Below are positions 8,278 through 17,216 of a stretch of DNA of 64,000 nucleotides, piece by piece. This DNA is from Geodermatophilus obscurus (GTDB lineage Bacteria; Actinomycetota; Actinomycetes; Mycobacteriales; Geodermatophilaceae). The notes beneath the pieces were generated by a model, which saw nothing but the letters and a program-made list of their open reading frames with translations, was not told the DNA's origin and ran no database searches. The DNA is taken from positions 1-64,000 of the forward strand of contig NZ_FRDM01000005.1 of NCBI RefSeq assembly GCF_900143215.1, read 5' to 3'. The number at the start of each line of letters is the position of its first letter. The first letter of the stretch is position 1. Both the position numbers and the translations under genes were made by a program.

Positions 8278-9057
8278 GTGCAGCCGGGCGCGGCCGTGAG
8301 CGCCGACGAGGGTTGGTCCGCGGAGGTGTATCCGTTCGCCAAGAGGAAGGCGCCCCGCCCGGAGGCCTCGACTCCACCTGGCGGGGACGCCGCTCCGGTC
8401 AGCACGCCGTCCGCCGCCTCATCGGAGTCCTCCGGAGAGCCGGTGGCACCCGCCGGACAGCGACGCCGGTGGCCGCTGTGGGTCGTCGGGGCGGTTGTGC
8501 TGGTGGCGGCCGCGGTGCTCCTCGTGCTCTGGCGACCGTGGGAGCGCGAGTCCGACCGGGTCACGCGCCAGCTGGGTGTCGGCGGGTACTCGGCGGACGT
8601 TCCGCGCGACTGGGAACCATGGCGCCGGCCGGGGATCGAGGGTCAGGCCGTGCTGGCCCCGGTCGACCGGTCCGGGATCTTCCTGGGCGAGCCGAGCGCA
8701 CGGCAGGAGGCGGCCAGCGCGGCTCAGCGGGAGCCCGAGTCGGTGATCGGCCTGTACGTCGCCGAGAGACCGCTGCTGGACGCGAGAGACCCCGTGGAGC
8801 AGCGGGAGCAGATCCAGGCGTCCTTGCCCTCCAGCTCGATCTCTCCACCCGGTGACCAGACCCAGGTAGCCGGCCGTGACACCAGCACCTTCGACGGGAG
8901 CCTGCAACTGACCCCGGGCGAGGTGCTGCACCTGCACCTGTACCTGATGGAGGGACCTACTCCGGTCCTCCTCGTCTTCTTCGCTCCAGCCCATGTGGAC
9001 CATGCATGGTTGCCGACGTTCCACGAGGTCGCCGTGTCGATACGGGAACAGGACTGA
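8278..9057 (+). CDS. Single-pass membrane protein with an outside domain, unknown function
   Basis: 259 residues from the GTG at 8278; the in-frame GTG at 8296 is an equally possible start. Residues 1-60 are a proline- and serine-rich inside segment. A membrane helix follows (WPLWVVGAVVLVAAAVLLVLW), then an outside domain of about 170 residues. The outside part begins with GYSADVPRDWEPWR, which recalls the first strand and turn of PsbP/LpqN-like folds (VPxxW), but this is only a resemblance. Together with the two genes upstream it forms a same-strand run coding for envelope proteins, separated by 170-230 base gaps. It ends convergently with the lipase-like gene on the other strand. Confidence 0.7.
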   Translation: MQPGAAVSADEGWSAEVYPFAKRKAPRPEASTPPGGDAAPVSTPSAASSESSGEPVAPAGQRRRWPLWVVGAVVLVAAAVLLVLWRPWERESDRVTRQLGVGGYSADVPRDWEPWRRPGIEGQAVLAPVDRSGIFLGEPSARQEAASAAQREPESVIGLYVAERPLLDARDPVEQREQIQASLPSSSISPPGDQTQVAGRDTSTFDGSLQLTPGEVLHLHLYLMEGPTPVLLVFFAPAHVDHAWLPTFHEVAVSIREQD

Positions 9058-9106
9058 CTGGCTGCACCGGCAGGGCCGGGCCGTCCTCCTCGCGCCGGGT
9101 GCCGGT

Positions 9107-9901
9107 TCAGGCGGCGGCGGCCGCGTCCGTCGGGGACGCGGGCAGGGCCGGGCGCGGGAAGGCCGGGCGCAGGAACACCGGGGGCTTGAACGGCCGCCAG
9201 GTGCCCTCCGGCTGGGCGAGCCGGTCGGCGATCGCCCAGAGCGCGGCCGGGTGGTGTCCCAGGCCCAGGTGGCTGGCCATCACGGCGATGTTCTCGCACC
9301 GCTCGCCAGGGGTCTCCAGACAGGTCCGCCAGTGCACGATGCCGTCGTAGTGCGAGTAGATCGACGTGGTGGGTACCGGCAGCGGCGAGCCGTCGGGCTC
9401 CAGCGGCAGCGAGCGGCGCTCGACGTGCAGGTGGGAGTAGCGGTCGAAGGCCGTCGACGCCCGGCTCTGGCTGTGCCGGTTGAGCCGGAACGGGCTGCCC
9501 AGGGTGACCACCTGCCGGACCGAGTCCGGCGTCCGCCGGGCCAGGTCGCGGGCGAAGATGCCGCCCAGGCTCCAGCCGACGAGGGACAGCGGCCGGCCGT
9601 AGCGGTCGCTGAGGTCGTCGATCCGGTCCCGCATGCCGGCCACGCAGGCGCCCGTCGGGCCGATGTTGCGGCCCAGGCGCCAGCCGTGGACGGAGTAGCC
9701 CAGCCGGCGCAGCGTCGCGCGGAGCACCCTCGTCGACGTGTCGTCGGCGAGGAACCCCGGGAGCACCAGCACCGGGTGCCCGTCGCCCTGCGGCAGTCGC
9801 GGCATGAGTGGTCGTGCCGCCAGGTACAGCCCGAAGTCGGCCACCGCCCGGCCGGGTTCGGTGAGGTACAGCGGCAGCGCCGGTCCATCGCCTCGCGTCA
9901 C
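9107..9901 (-). CDS. Alpha/beta hydrolase of the lipase/esterase type
   Basis: 264 residues from the GTG at 9901-9899, chosen because GAGGAGG lies just upstream; the frame stays open further but lacks a better site. The fold is shown by VLVLPGFLADD (oxyanion-hole region), the nucleophile elbow GWSLGG, an Asp-bearing strand (SIYSHYDGIV) and a late His (ASHLGLGHHP). This pattern is common in actinobacterial proteins related to PGAP1-like or triacylglycerol lipases. The substrate is unknown. It reads convergently to the membrane gene at 8.3-9.1 kb and is divergent from the next hydrolase. Confidence 0.8.
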   Translation of the reverse strand: MTRGDGPALPLYLTEPGRAVADFGLYLAARPLMPRLPQGDGHPVLVLPGFLADDTSTRVLRATLRRLGYSVHGWRLGRNIGPTGACVAGMRDRIDDLSDRYGRPLSLVGWSLGGIFARDLARRTPDSVRQVVTLGSPFRLNRHSQSRASTAFDRYSHLHVERRSLPLEPDGSPLPVPTTSIYSHYDGIVHWRTCLETPGERCENIAVMASHLGLGHHPAALWAIADRLAQPEGTWRPFKPPVFLRPAFPRPALPASPTDAAAAA

Positions 9902-10085
9902 GTCGTCCTCCTCGTCAGCCGGCCTCCGTGGGCGGCCCGCCCCGCAGGTACCACCGGGTACTGCTCCTGACACTCCGGAGCGCTACCTGATACACCCATC
10001 GGCAGTCCGGCCGTGCCGTGTGACGCACCGCGTCCACCCGGGCCCGGCAGGAAGGGTGGCGACACGGGCGTGGCACGGTACGGAC

Positions 10086-11000
10086 ATGGACGTCGAGACC
10101 GAGGCCGGGGGCAGCCCCGGGCACAGCCGCACCGTGGACCTCGACGGCCCGGTGCACCACGTCGACTTCGGCGGCCGGGCCGACGGGCCGATCGTCGTCC
10201 TGGTGCACGGCCTGGGCGGGTCGCACCTCAACTGGGACCTGTTCGCTCCGCTGCTGACCCCGCACGCCCGGGTGCACGCCCTCGACCTGCCCGGCTTCGG
10301 CCGCAGCGAGCCGGGGCACCGGACGGCGAACGTGCGGGACAACGTGGGAGTGCTCGACCGCTTCGTGCGCGAGGTGACCGGCGGCCCGGTCGTGCTGGTC
10401 GGCAACTCGATGGGCGGGATGGTGTCGGTGCTGGAGGCGCAGCACTCGCCGGCGAAGGTCAGCGGGCTGGTGCTGGTCGACCCCGCCCTGCCCGGTCCGC
10501 GGGGCCGCCCCGACCCCCGGGTCGCGGCGGCGTTCGCCCTCTACGCGCTGCCCGTCGCCGGCGAGCGCTACCTGGCGGACCGGCGCCGCAAGCTCGGTGC
10601 GCAGGCCAGGGTCCGCGAGATGCTCGAGCTGTGCGGCGTCGACCCCGACGCCGTGCCGCCACGACTCATCGACCGCTCGGTGGCGCTGCTGGACGAGCGG
10701 CAGGACGTCGCGGGCATGGACCGTGCGTTCCTCGCCGCGGCGCGCTCGCTGCTCCTGCTGCTGACCGACCCGCGCCTGCTGCGCCGGGCGATGGCCGGCG
10801 TGCGCGTGCCGGTGCTGCTGGTGCACGGCGACCGCGACCGCCTGGTGCCGGTGTCCGTGGCGCGCGACGTCGCGCGCCGGCACCCGGACTGGCGCTATGT
10901 CGAGCTGCCCGGCGTCGGGCACGTGCCGCAGCTGCAGTGCCCGGAGCTGCTGGCCGAGCACATGCTGGCCTGGTTGCCGACGGTGGCACCGGCACCCTGA
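10086..11000 (+). CDS. Alpha/beta hydrolase
   Basis: 304 residues from the ATG at 10086. It shows a complete catalytic set: oxyanion region VLVHGLGGSHLNWD, nucleophile Ser in GNSMGGM, Asp in HGDRDRLVP and His in GVGHVPQ. Length and layout fit the general serine hydrolase family that includes esterases and lipid hydrolases. Neighbours on the minus strand are a lipid-type acyltransferase and an epimerase, so a lipid substrate is possible but not shown. It ends three bases before the stop of the convergent epimerase gene. Confidence 0.85.
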   Translation: MDVETEAGGSPGHSRTVDLDGPVHHVDFGGRADGPIVVLVHGLGGSHLNWDLFAPLLTPHARVHALDLPGFGRSEPGHRTANVRDNVGVLDRFVREVTGGPVVLVGNSMGGMVSVLEAQHSPAKVSGLVLVDPALPGPRGRPDPRVAAAFALYALPVAGERYLADRRRKLGAQARVREMLELCGVDPDAVPPRLIDRSVALLDERQDVAGMDRAFLAAARSLLLLLTDPRLLRRAMAGVRVPVLLVHGDRDRLVPVSVARDVARRHPDWRYVELPGVGHVPQLQCPELLAEHMLAWLPTVAPAP

Positions 11001-11003
11001 GGT

Positions 11004-12002
11004 TCAGGCCAGCGTCGCGCGCAGGGCCTCCTGCCCGGTGTAGCGGGGACGCCAGCCCAGCTGCTCCTTGGCCTTGGCGGTGTCCATGATCACCGGGCGG
11101 CTGGCCGCCTCCACCCACTCGACGGCCGGCGGCAGGAACGGCAGCCGGGCCACCGCGCGGGCGGCGAGCTGGGCCGGGGCGGCGGGCACCGGGATCGGCA
11201 GCGCGCCGAACTCGCGGGCGACGTCGGCCGCGGTCAGCACGCCGTCCCCGGCGACGTTGTAGGCGCCGGGCGGGCCGGCGGCGACGACGCACAGCTGCAG
11301 CGCCCGGCCGACGTCCTCCTCGTGCACGAACTGGAGCCGGAGCTCCGGCGTCACCACCGGGACGGTCACCGGGAGCCGCCTCGGGCGGCCGAACAGCCGG
11401 CGACCGATCGGCGCCAGCGGGCCGGGCAGGACGTCCTTGGCGCCGACGGCGTTCGGCCCGAGGACGATCGACGGGCGCAGCAGGTACAGCGCGAGACCCG
11501 GCGTGGTCGCCGACTCGGCGTCGAGCAGCTGCTCGAGCTCGGCCTTCTCCTGCGCGTAGAACAGCCGGGCGGCGGGACGCACCGGCCAGTCCTCGGCGAT
11601 GCGCTCGGGGTTGTCCGGGTGCCAGCCGTAGGCGGCGACCGACGAGACGTAGACGAAGCGCCGGGCGCCGGCGGCCGCGGCGGCGCGGAAGACGTTGAGC
11701 GTGCCGTCGACGTTGATCGCCCGGGTGGTCCCGCGCGAGGCGTTGCCGGTGATGAGGAAGGCCAGGTGGACGACGACGTCGGCGCCGGCGAACGCCTCCT
11801 CCAGGACCGCGGGGTCGCGGACGTCGCCGCGCCGGTACTCCATCTTCGTCCAGCCCCGCTCGGCCGGGTCGAACGGCCGCCGCGCGATGCCGACGATGCG
11901 CCTGACGCGGTCGTCGGCCTGCAGGAGCGGGACGAGGCCGGCGCCGAAGGTGCCCGTCGGGCCGGTGACGGCGACGGTGAGGTCGGTCTCGGGGGCTGCC
12001 AT
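11004..12002 (-). CDS. NAD-dependent epimerase/dehydratase (extended SDR)
   Basis: 332 residues from the ATG at 12002-12000. The N-terminus carries the NAD-binding glycine motif TGPTGTFGAGLV, then DVVVHLAF, then SSVAAYG. The usual YxxxK signature appears to be replaced by FYAQEKAE, keeping a Tyr and Lys four residues apart. The end (QLGWRPRYTGQEAL) is typical of the family, which acts on nucleotide sugars or sterol-like substrates. It follows the WS/DGAT gene on the same strand, and the gap between them is filled by a dispersed palindromic repeat (12021-12085). Confidence 0.85.
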   Translation of the reverse strand: MAAPETDLTVAVTGPTGTFGAGLVPLLQADDRVRRIVGIARRPFDPAERGWTKMEYRRGDVRDPAVLEEAFAGADVVVHLAFLITGNASRGTTRAINVDGTLNVFRAAAAAGARRFVYVSSVAAYGWHPDNPERIAEDWPVRPAARLFYAQEKAELEQLLDAESATTPGLALYLLRPSIVLGPNAVGAKDVLPGPLAPIGRRLFGRPRRLPVTVPVVTPELRLQFVHEEDVGRALQLCVVAAGPPGAYNVAGDGVLTAADVAREFGALPIPVPAAPAQLAARAVARLPFLPPAVEWVEAASRPVIMDTAKAKEQLGWRPRYTGQEALRATLA

Positions 12003-12020
12003 CCGTTGGGTCTCCCAACT

Positions 12021-12085
12021 CGCTGGCCCCGTCCCGGGTCCCGCCCTGAGCCTGCGAAGGGTGGGGAGGACGGGGCCCTTCTTCA
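12021..12085 (-). repeat. Dispersed palindromic repeat, copy 1 (starts at the WS/DGAT stop codon)
   Basis: Read on the minus strand it begins with the TGA stop of the upstream gene (12085-12083) as TGAAGAAGG and ends in GGGACGGGGCC. Perfect 10-base arms GGCCCCGTCC (12025-12034) and GGACGGGGCC (12068-12077) can form a hairpin. It matches copy 2 at 43668-43730 in 54 of 62 aligned positions, and copy 2 also starts at a TGA stop. The arrangement suggests a small mobile palindrome or a shared terminator cassette. Confidence 0.8.
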
Positions 12086-13495
12086 GGTCGCGGCGCCGGC
12101 GGGACTGGCCGCCGAGGCCGCCTCGAGCAGCTCGCTCACGCCCGTGCAGATGCCGCGGGAGAGGACGTCGACGTCCGGGAAGGCGTCGAAGTCGGCGTTG
12201 ATCCCGAAGGTCATCGAGCTCAGGTAGGAGAAGATCCCGATCGAGACGCGGGTACCGCCGGCGATCGGCACGTAGGCGTGCGCCGAGGACATCCGGCGGC
12301 CGAGCACGTAGAGCGGCACCCGTGGACCGGGCACGTTGGTCGTGACCGCCTGGCACCACATCTGCCCGGCGGCCAGCGCGGCCCGCACGCCGAGGGCGAG
12401 CATCGTCGGCGCCATGAAGTCGCCCATCGCGATGATCGAGCGGGCGTCGACGGTCTGCATGCGCCTCTTGTGCTCGTCCATCTGCCGGCGGACCGAGGTC
12501 AGCCGCGCCACCGGGTCGGGCTCGCTGACGGGCAGGTCGACGAAGACCGCGGAGATCTGGTTGTCCAGCTGTCCGCGCTGGTCGGGCCGCCGGACCGACA
12601 CGGGCACCATCGAGCGGACCACCAGCCCCTCGCGCAGCGACCCGCGCCGCTCCAGCAGGTCGCGGAAGCCGCGGGTGATGGCGGCGAGGACGACGTCGTT
12701 GACGGTGCCCCCGAACGCCGTCCGGACCCGTCGCAGGTCCTCGAACCCCGCGTCGGCCCAGGCCCACCGCCGGTGCGGGCCGATCGGACCGTTGAGCGAG
12801 CGGGCGGTCGGGGTGGCCAGCTGGCGGGCCGTCCTGGGCATGGTCGTGGCCAGCGAACGGCCGGCCTTCACGGCGGTGCGGCCGGCGCCACGGACCCCGC
12901 CCGCGCCGGGGAGCCGGATGAGCTCGCGCAGCGGGTGGGTGACGGCGTCCTGGACCGCGCCGGCGACCACCTCGAGGGACGACGGGCTGCGCTGCGGCGT
13001 CCAGTCCTGCGGCTCGCTGTGGGTGGCGTCGGGCGTGAGGTCGAACATGAGCTGCATGAGCTCGCTGCCCGCGACGCCGTCGACCATGCAGTGGTGCACC
13101 TTGGAGATCAGCGCCCAGCGGCCGTCATCCAGGCCCTCGACCAGCCACAGCTCCCACAGCGGCTTCGCCAGGTCCAGCCGCTGGCCGAGGACGCGGCCGG
13201 CCAGGTTGCGCAGCTGCTCCTCGCCGCCCGGGCTCGGGACCGCGGTGTGCCGGACGTGGTAGAGGATCTGGAAGTGCGGGTCGTCGACCCACAGCGGCCG
13301 GCCCAGGTCCATCGGCACCCGCCGGACCCGCTGCCGGTAGCGCGGCACCAGCGGGAGCTTGCTGAGCAGCAGTCGCACGAGGTCGCCGTAGGAGGGGGCC
13401 GGTCCCTCGAACACCGCCACGGAGCCCACGTGCAGCGGCGTGTTCTCGGTCTCCGCGTAGTAGAACCCGGCATCGGTCGGACTCATCCGGTCCAC
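12083..13495 (-). CDS. WS/DGAT-type acyltransferase (wax ester / triacylglycerol synthase)
   Basis: 470 residues from a GTG at 13495-13493 with GGAGGGAG just upstream; the start gives VDRMSPTDAGFYYAE, the usual first block of the family. The catalytic motif HHxxxDG is intact as HHCMVDG. Later blocks NDVVLAAITRGFRDLL and NVPGPR are also family-typical. These enzymes join a fatty acyl-CoA to an alcohol or diacylglycerol to make storage lipid. The next gene downstream is an epimerase and the next upstream gene a hydrolase, all on the minus strand. The stop codon doubles as the first bases of dispersed repeat copy 1. Confidence 0.92.
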   Translation of the reverse strand: MDRMSPTDAGFYYAETENTPLHVGSVAVFEGPAPSYGDLVRLLLSKLPLVPRYRQRVRRVPMDLGRPLWVDDPHFQILYHVRHTAVPSPGGEEQLRNLAGRVLGQRLDLAKPLWELWLVEGLDDGRWALISKVHHCMVDGVAGSELMQLMFDLTPDATHSEPQDWTPQRSPSSLEVVAGAVQDAVTHPLRELIRLPGAGGVRGAGRTAVKAGRSLATTMPRTARQLATPTARSLNGPIGPHRRWAWADAGFEDLRRVRTAFGGTVNDVVLAAITRGFRDLLERRGSLREGLVVRSMVPVSVRRPDQRGQLDNQISAVFVDLPVSEPDPVARLTSVRRQMDEHKRRMQTVDARSIIAMGDFMAPTMLALGVRAALAAGQMWCQAVTTNVPGPRVPLYVLGRRMSSAHAYVPIAGGTRVSIGIFSYLSSMTFGINADFDAFPDVDVLSRGICTGVSELLEAASAASPAGAAT

Positions 13496-13627
13496 GGTCG
13501 GCTCCCTCCGCCCCGCCGGCCGGCGGCGGGCCATCGTCGCAGCTCCCCGGGGGGCTTCCGGAACGCCGTCGCCCCCTCTGGGTGGTCCCTACCCGACCAC
13601 GTGGCGCCGGTTCCGTCCAGCGGAGAC

Positions 13628-14542
13628 TCAGGCCGCCTGGGCGGCGTCCTCCGCGCGGTCCAGCAGCCGCAGGAACGCCGCGTCGACGACCGCGGTGCGG
13701 GTCAGGTTGACGCTGTGGCCGGCGCCCTCGACCACGACCAGCTCGGCCGACGCGCCGATCTCCTCGGCGAGCCGCCGTCCGTGGGGGAACGGGGTCAGCC
13801 GGTCGTGGGTGGCGGCGACGACGGTGACCGGCACGCGGCCGAGCGCCGGCAGGGCGGCGTGCTCGTCGTGGTCGATCAGCGTCGCGTAGAAGGCCATCGT
13901 GACCGGCAGCGGCGTCTCCTCCAGCAGGTCCTGCACCACCCGGACCTGCTCCGGGTCGGCGTCCTCCCGGCCGAACAGGTAGCGGCGGGTGTACCAGCGC
14001 CCGATCCGCGTGCCCCGGCGGCGGAAGCGCTCCAGCAGCGGCGCCCACAGCTGCAGCAGCCGGAGGTAGACCGGCAGCAGGCCGAGCGCGCGCAGCAGGC
14101 GCACCGTGAGACCGGCGACACCGGTGGTGACCAGCCCGCCGGCGGAGGTGGCCAGCAGGAAGGCGCCCACGACGCGGGTGCCGAACAGCTCGGGGCGCTG
14201 CCGGGCCAGGGCCATGACGCTCATCGCGCCCATCGAGTGGCCGGCCAGCACCACCGGTCCCCGCGGGACGACGGCGTCGAGCACCTGGCCGAGGTCCCGG
14301 CCACTGCGGTCGATGGTCGCCCGGGTCAGCGGCGTCCAGCCGGAGCGGCCGTGCCCGCGCTGGTCCCACAGCACCAGCCGGGCGCGGCTCCGCAGCGCCT
14401 CCCGCTGCAGGTCCCACTCACCCAGGCGGGCGGTGAAGCCGTGGCTGAGGACGACGGTCAGGGGGGCGTTCTCGATCCCGTCCACCTCGACGTGCAGGTC
14501 GACGCCGTCGTCGGTGCGGACGGTCAGCTCGCGGGGGGTCAC
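13628..14542 (-). CDS. Alpha/beta hydrolase
   Basis: 304 residues from the GTG at 14542-14540, with GAGG about nine bases upstream. It shows VVLSHGFTARLGEW (oxyanion region), nucleophile Ser in GHSMGAM, Asp in ATHDRLTP and His in GAGHSVN. The insert between strands 6 and 7 is rich in leucine and arginine (LLRALGLLPVYLRLLQL), which could form a lid or contact a membrane. It lies between the FUSC-type membrane gene and the WS/DGAT gene on the same strand, so a lipid role is plausible but not shown. Confidence 0.85.
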   Translation of the reverse strand: MTPRELTVRTDDGVDLHVEVDGIENAPLTVVLSHGFTARLGEWDLQREALRSRARLVLWDQRGHGRSGWTPLTRATIDRSGRDLGQVLDAVVPRGPVVLAGHSMGAMSVMALARQRPELFGTRVVGAFLLATSAGGLVTTGVAGLTVRLLRALGLLPVYLRLLQLWAPLLERFRRRGTRIGRWYTRRYLFGREDADPEQVRVVQDLLEETPLPVTMAFYATLIDHDEHAALPALGRVPVTVVAATHDRLTPFPHGRRLAEEIGASAELVVVEGAGHSVNLTRTAVVDAAFLRLLDRAEDAAQAA

Positions 14543-14571
14543 CCGGCCATCCTCACCCGGGGACGGGCGAT

Positions 14572-16554
14572 CTACTCGTCGGCGACGGCGGTGCCCGGAC
14601 GACGGCCGGGGGCGGCGTCGCGGACCAGCCGGCGGGCGGCGTCCACCTCGCGGGCGACCGGCGCGAGCACGCCGTCGGCGTGGATCTCGGCGTCGTCCGG
14701 CGGCCGGTGCGCGCGGATGTCCTCCTCCAGCTCGCGGATCGCGCGGCGCAGGACGGCGACCTGCGCGAGGTCGGGCGCCGGCTCGCCGTGCCGGGTGGCG
14801 ATCACGGCCTCGGTGACCGCGTCCGACGTCCGCTCCAGCTGCACGATGACCGGCCAGAACGCGGCCGCGCGGGTGCTGACCGGCGGCGGCTCGGCCAGCC
14901 GGCGCTGCAGCTGGGTGTGCAGCTCGGTGAGGGTGCGGTAGCTGCGCCGCCGCGCGCGGCGCCGCTCGGCGGGGCTGCCGGTGAAGGCCGCCTCGACGAA
15001 CTCGTCGAGCGCGTGGGCGGCGTCGCGCAGCGCCTCGTCGAGCGGCGCCCGCCAGGTCTGCGGCCACAGCAGGTAACCGAACACCAGCACGATCGCGCAG
15101 CCGATCAGGGTGTCGAGCAGCCGCGCGCCGACCAGCCCCGGGCCGCCGGGGAGGGCGAGGTCGAGCAGCAGGATGATCACCGGCGTCTGGAAGACCGAGA
15201 ACAGGCCGAAGTTGGCCGCCCGCCCCCACGGCAGCAGCGCCGCGGCGACGGCCATGGCCACCAGCACCCAGGCGTTCCGCGGCAACACCAGGAGCAGCAG
15301 CGAGCCGAGGAGGACGCCGACCAGCGTGCCGGCACCGCGCTGGATCGCACGGGTGAACACCGACCCGAAGTCGGGCTTGAGCACGATCGCGACGGTGAGC
15401 AGCACCCAGTAGGGCCGCTCGATGGGCAGGTACTGGCGGGCGATCTCGGCGATCGTCATGCACAGCGCCAGGCGGACGGCGAAGGCGCGGGTGTCGGCGC
15501 TGCCCAGCGTGCGGTCGCCGAGTTCGCGCAGCCGGGAGCGCCGGTCCGGCCGCAGCGGGGGCACCGCGGCGCCGGCCCGCTCCTGGGGGTCGCCGACCAC
15601 GTTCCAGGCCAGCCGCAGCCCGTGGCGGACCGCCCGCCGGGTGGGGGCGCCCCGCTCCAGGTGCCCGGGGCGCTCCCCCGGGAGGGGCTGCGTGCCGGTG
15701 ACCGCGGCGGCCAGCGCGTGGACGGCGCCGACGTCCTGCGGGTCGGCCGGCACCCCGGCGCGGGCCGCGGCGACCGTGCCCTCGACCAGCGGGGCGGCCG
15801 CGTTGAGGATCCCGGCCAGCTCGGACAGCTCGCGGCTGCGGCCGGCGGTGCGGCTGCGCGAGCGGATGACCCGGTCGTAGGCGTCGTTGAGGGCGGTGGT
15901 CAGCTCCCGCCGCGCGTCCTCGGCCTGGGGCGTCCCGGCCGCGGCGAGCAGCTCGGCGATGCGGGTGAAGACGGTCGAGACCGCCGTCCGGTCGGGGTCG
16001 TTGGGCTCGGTGGCGTACTGGACCAGCGTGGTGAGCGTGGCCCACGCCGCGCCGGCGACGAAGCAGCCGACCTCGGCCGCGGGTGAGAGCGGGGTGACCA
16101 GGCCCGAGGCGAGCGCGGTGTAGACGAGCAGCTGGAGGGACCCGAGGGACAGCGCGGCGTTGACCGCGCTGACGAACGCCGCGAGCGCGGCCGCGAGCGC
16201 GATGACCACCACCGCCAGCCAGCCGCCGCCGGCCGCGAACTGGCCGACGACCAGCCCGATCCCGCCGAAGAGGGTCGTCGCGGCGGTGCGCCGCAGCCGG
16301 TCGCGCAGCGGTCCGCCCTGCGGGGCGAGGCTGCCGGCCAGCGCGCCGGTCGTGGCGAACACGCCGGCACCGAGCACCGGGCCGGGCTCGATGCTCCCCT
16401 CGACGGCGGCCGCCACGGCCAGCGGCGCGGGCACGGTCACGGCGAAGCGGACGACGTCCCGCCAGGGCACCGGGGGAGGAGTCGTGCGCACCAGCTCCTC
16501 GAGCCAGGCCGGTGCACGCAACGCCCGCTCCGCCACGGTCCCCGAGCTTTCCAT
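14572..16554 (-). CDS. FUSC-family membrane protein (aromatic-acid/fusaric-acid exporter type)
   Basis: 660 residues from the ATG at 16554. It has the two-bundle layout of the family: hydrophobic helices in roughly residues 30-165, a soluble stretch of about 165 residues, a second hydrophobic bundle (about 345-480) including ERPYWVLLTVAIVLKPDFG and IQRGAGTLVGVLLGSLLLL, then a soluble tail. Related proteins form efflux channels for aromatic acids or transport polyamine-like compounds. The substrate is not evident. It is followed closely on the same strand by an alpha/beta hydrolase. Confidence 0.85.
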   Translation of the reverse strand: MESSGTVAERALRAPAWLEELVRTTPPPVPWRDVVRFAVTVPAPLAVAAAVEGSIEPGPVLGAGVFATTGALAGSLAPQGGPLRDRLRRTAATTLFGGIGLVVGQFAAGGGWLAVVVIALAAALAAFVSAVNAALSLGSLQLLVYTALASGLVTPLSPAAEVGCFVAGAAWATLTTLVQYATEPNDPDRTAVSTVFTRIAELLAAAGTPQAEDARRELTTALNDAYDRVIRSRSRTAGRSRELSELAGILNAAAPLVEGTVAAARAGVPADPQDVGAVHALAAAVTGTQPLPGERPGHLERGAPTRRAVRHGLRLAWNVVGDPQERAGAAVPPLRPDRRSRLRELGDRTLGSADTRAFAVRLALCMTIAEIARQYLPIERPYWVLLTVAIVLKPDFGSVFTRAIQRGAGTLVGVLLGSLLLLVLPRNAWVLVAMAVAAALLPWGRAANFGLFSVFQTPVIILLLDLALPGGPGLVGARLLDTLIGCAIVLVFGYLLWPQTWRAPLDEALRDAAHALDEFVEAAFTGSPAERRRARRRSYRTLTELHTQLQRRLAEPPPVSTRAAAFWPVIVQLERTSDAVTEAVIATRHGEPAPDLAQVAVLRRAIRELEEDIRAHRPPDDAEIHADGVLAPVAREVDAARRLVRDAAPGRRPGTAVADE

Positions 16555-16590
16555 CCCCACCGGAGGGGGCCGGGCTGGGATGCTCCGCGC

Positions 16591-17091
16591 GTGGCGGGTG
16601 TCGTGGTCCGGGTCGCCTCCGCCGCGGACCTGCTGGAGCTCCCCGCGGTCGAGGAGGCCGCCGACGAGCTGTTCCGGGCGCGCGGCGTGCTGGACCTGCC
16701 GGCCGCGGCTCCGGCCGCCCTGCGGGCCCGGGCGTGGCGGGTGCTGGTGGCCGGGCGGCCGGTGCAGGGGTTCGCCGTCCTGGACCGGGTGGACGGCGAC
16801 GTGCACCTGGAGCAGCTCTCGGTGCACCCGGCGTCGATGCGGCAGGGCATCGGCGGGGCGCTGCTCGCGGCCGCGGTGTCCGCGGCCTGGGTGGCCGGCG
16901 CGGAACGGGTCACGCTGCTGACCTACGCCGACGTGCCGTGGAACGCGCCCTGGTACGCCCGGCACGGGTGGCAGGTGACCGACGACCTCGGGCCCGAGCT
17001 GCAGGCGCTCGCCGCGCACGAGGAGGAGCTGGGCCTGACCCGGCACGGCCGCCGCGTCGCCATGGCCCGGCCGGTGCCCGCCGCCCGCTGA
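16591..17091 (+). CDS. GNAT-family N-acetyltransferase
   Basis: 166 residues from a GTG at 16591. The acetyl-CoA binding motif A is clear (LSVHPASMRQGIGGALLAAA, with the R/Q-x-x-G-x-G/A core as RQGIGG), followed by APWYARHGWQV, the usual C-terminal block of the fold. It would transfer an acetyl group to an unknown amine. It is divergent from the FUSC gene with a 36-base gap that must hold both promoters. A leaderless or nearly leaderless start is likely because no ribosome site is seen. Confidence 0.85.
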   Translation: MAGVVVRVASAADLLELPAVEEAADELFRARGVLDLPAAAPAALRARAWRVLVAGRPVQGFAVLDRVDGDVHLEQLSVHPASMRQGIGGALLAAAVSAAWVAGAERVTLLTYADVPWNAPWYARHGWQVTDDLGPELQALAAHEEELGLTRHGRRVAMARPVPAAR

Positions 17092-17123
17092 TCCCGCCGG
17101 TCACGGGCGGCTGCCGGAGCGCC

Positions 17124-17216
17124 TCGCGTCGTCGGTCCTCTCGTCGTCGGCGGCCCTTTCGTCGTCGGCGGCCCTCTCGTGGTCGGCCCTCTCGTCGTCG
17201 GCCCTCTCGTCGTTGA
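17124..17216 (-). repeat. Degenerate tandem repeat, about six units of 15-18 bases
   Basis: Read on the minus strand the units are variants of GACGACGAGAGGGCC, some with an extra GCC. In one frame they would encode acidic/basic repeats of the DDERA kind, but no convincing start or homologous protein surrounds them. The tract lies in the 263-base gap between the GNAT gene and nif3 and abuts the inverted repeat at 17212-17283. Confidence 0.6.

Noticed and set aside
12278-14941. Plus-strand open frame of 887 residues
   Set aside because: It is antisense to the acyltransferase and hydrolase genes; it is Arg/Pro/His-rich and shows no domain. High GC keeps antisense frames open.
17124-17216. Possible CRISPR-like array
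   Set aside because: Units are contiguous and 15-18 bases long with no unique spacers; this is a tandem repeat.
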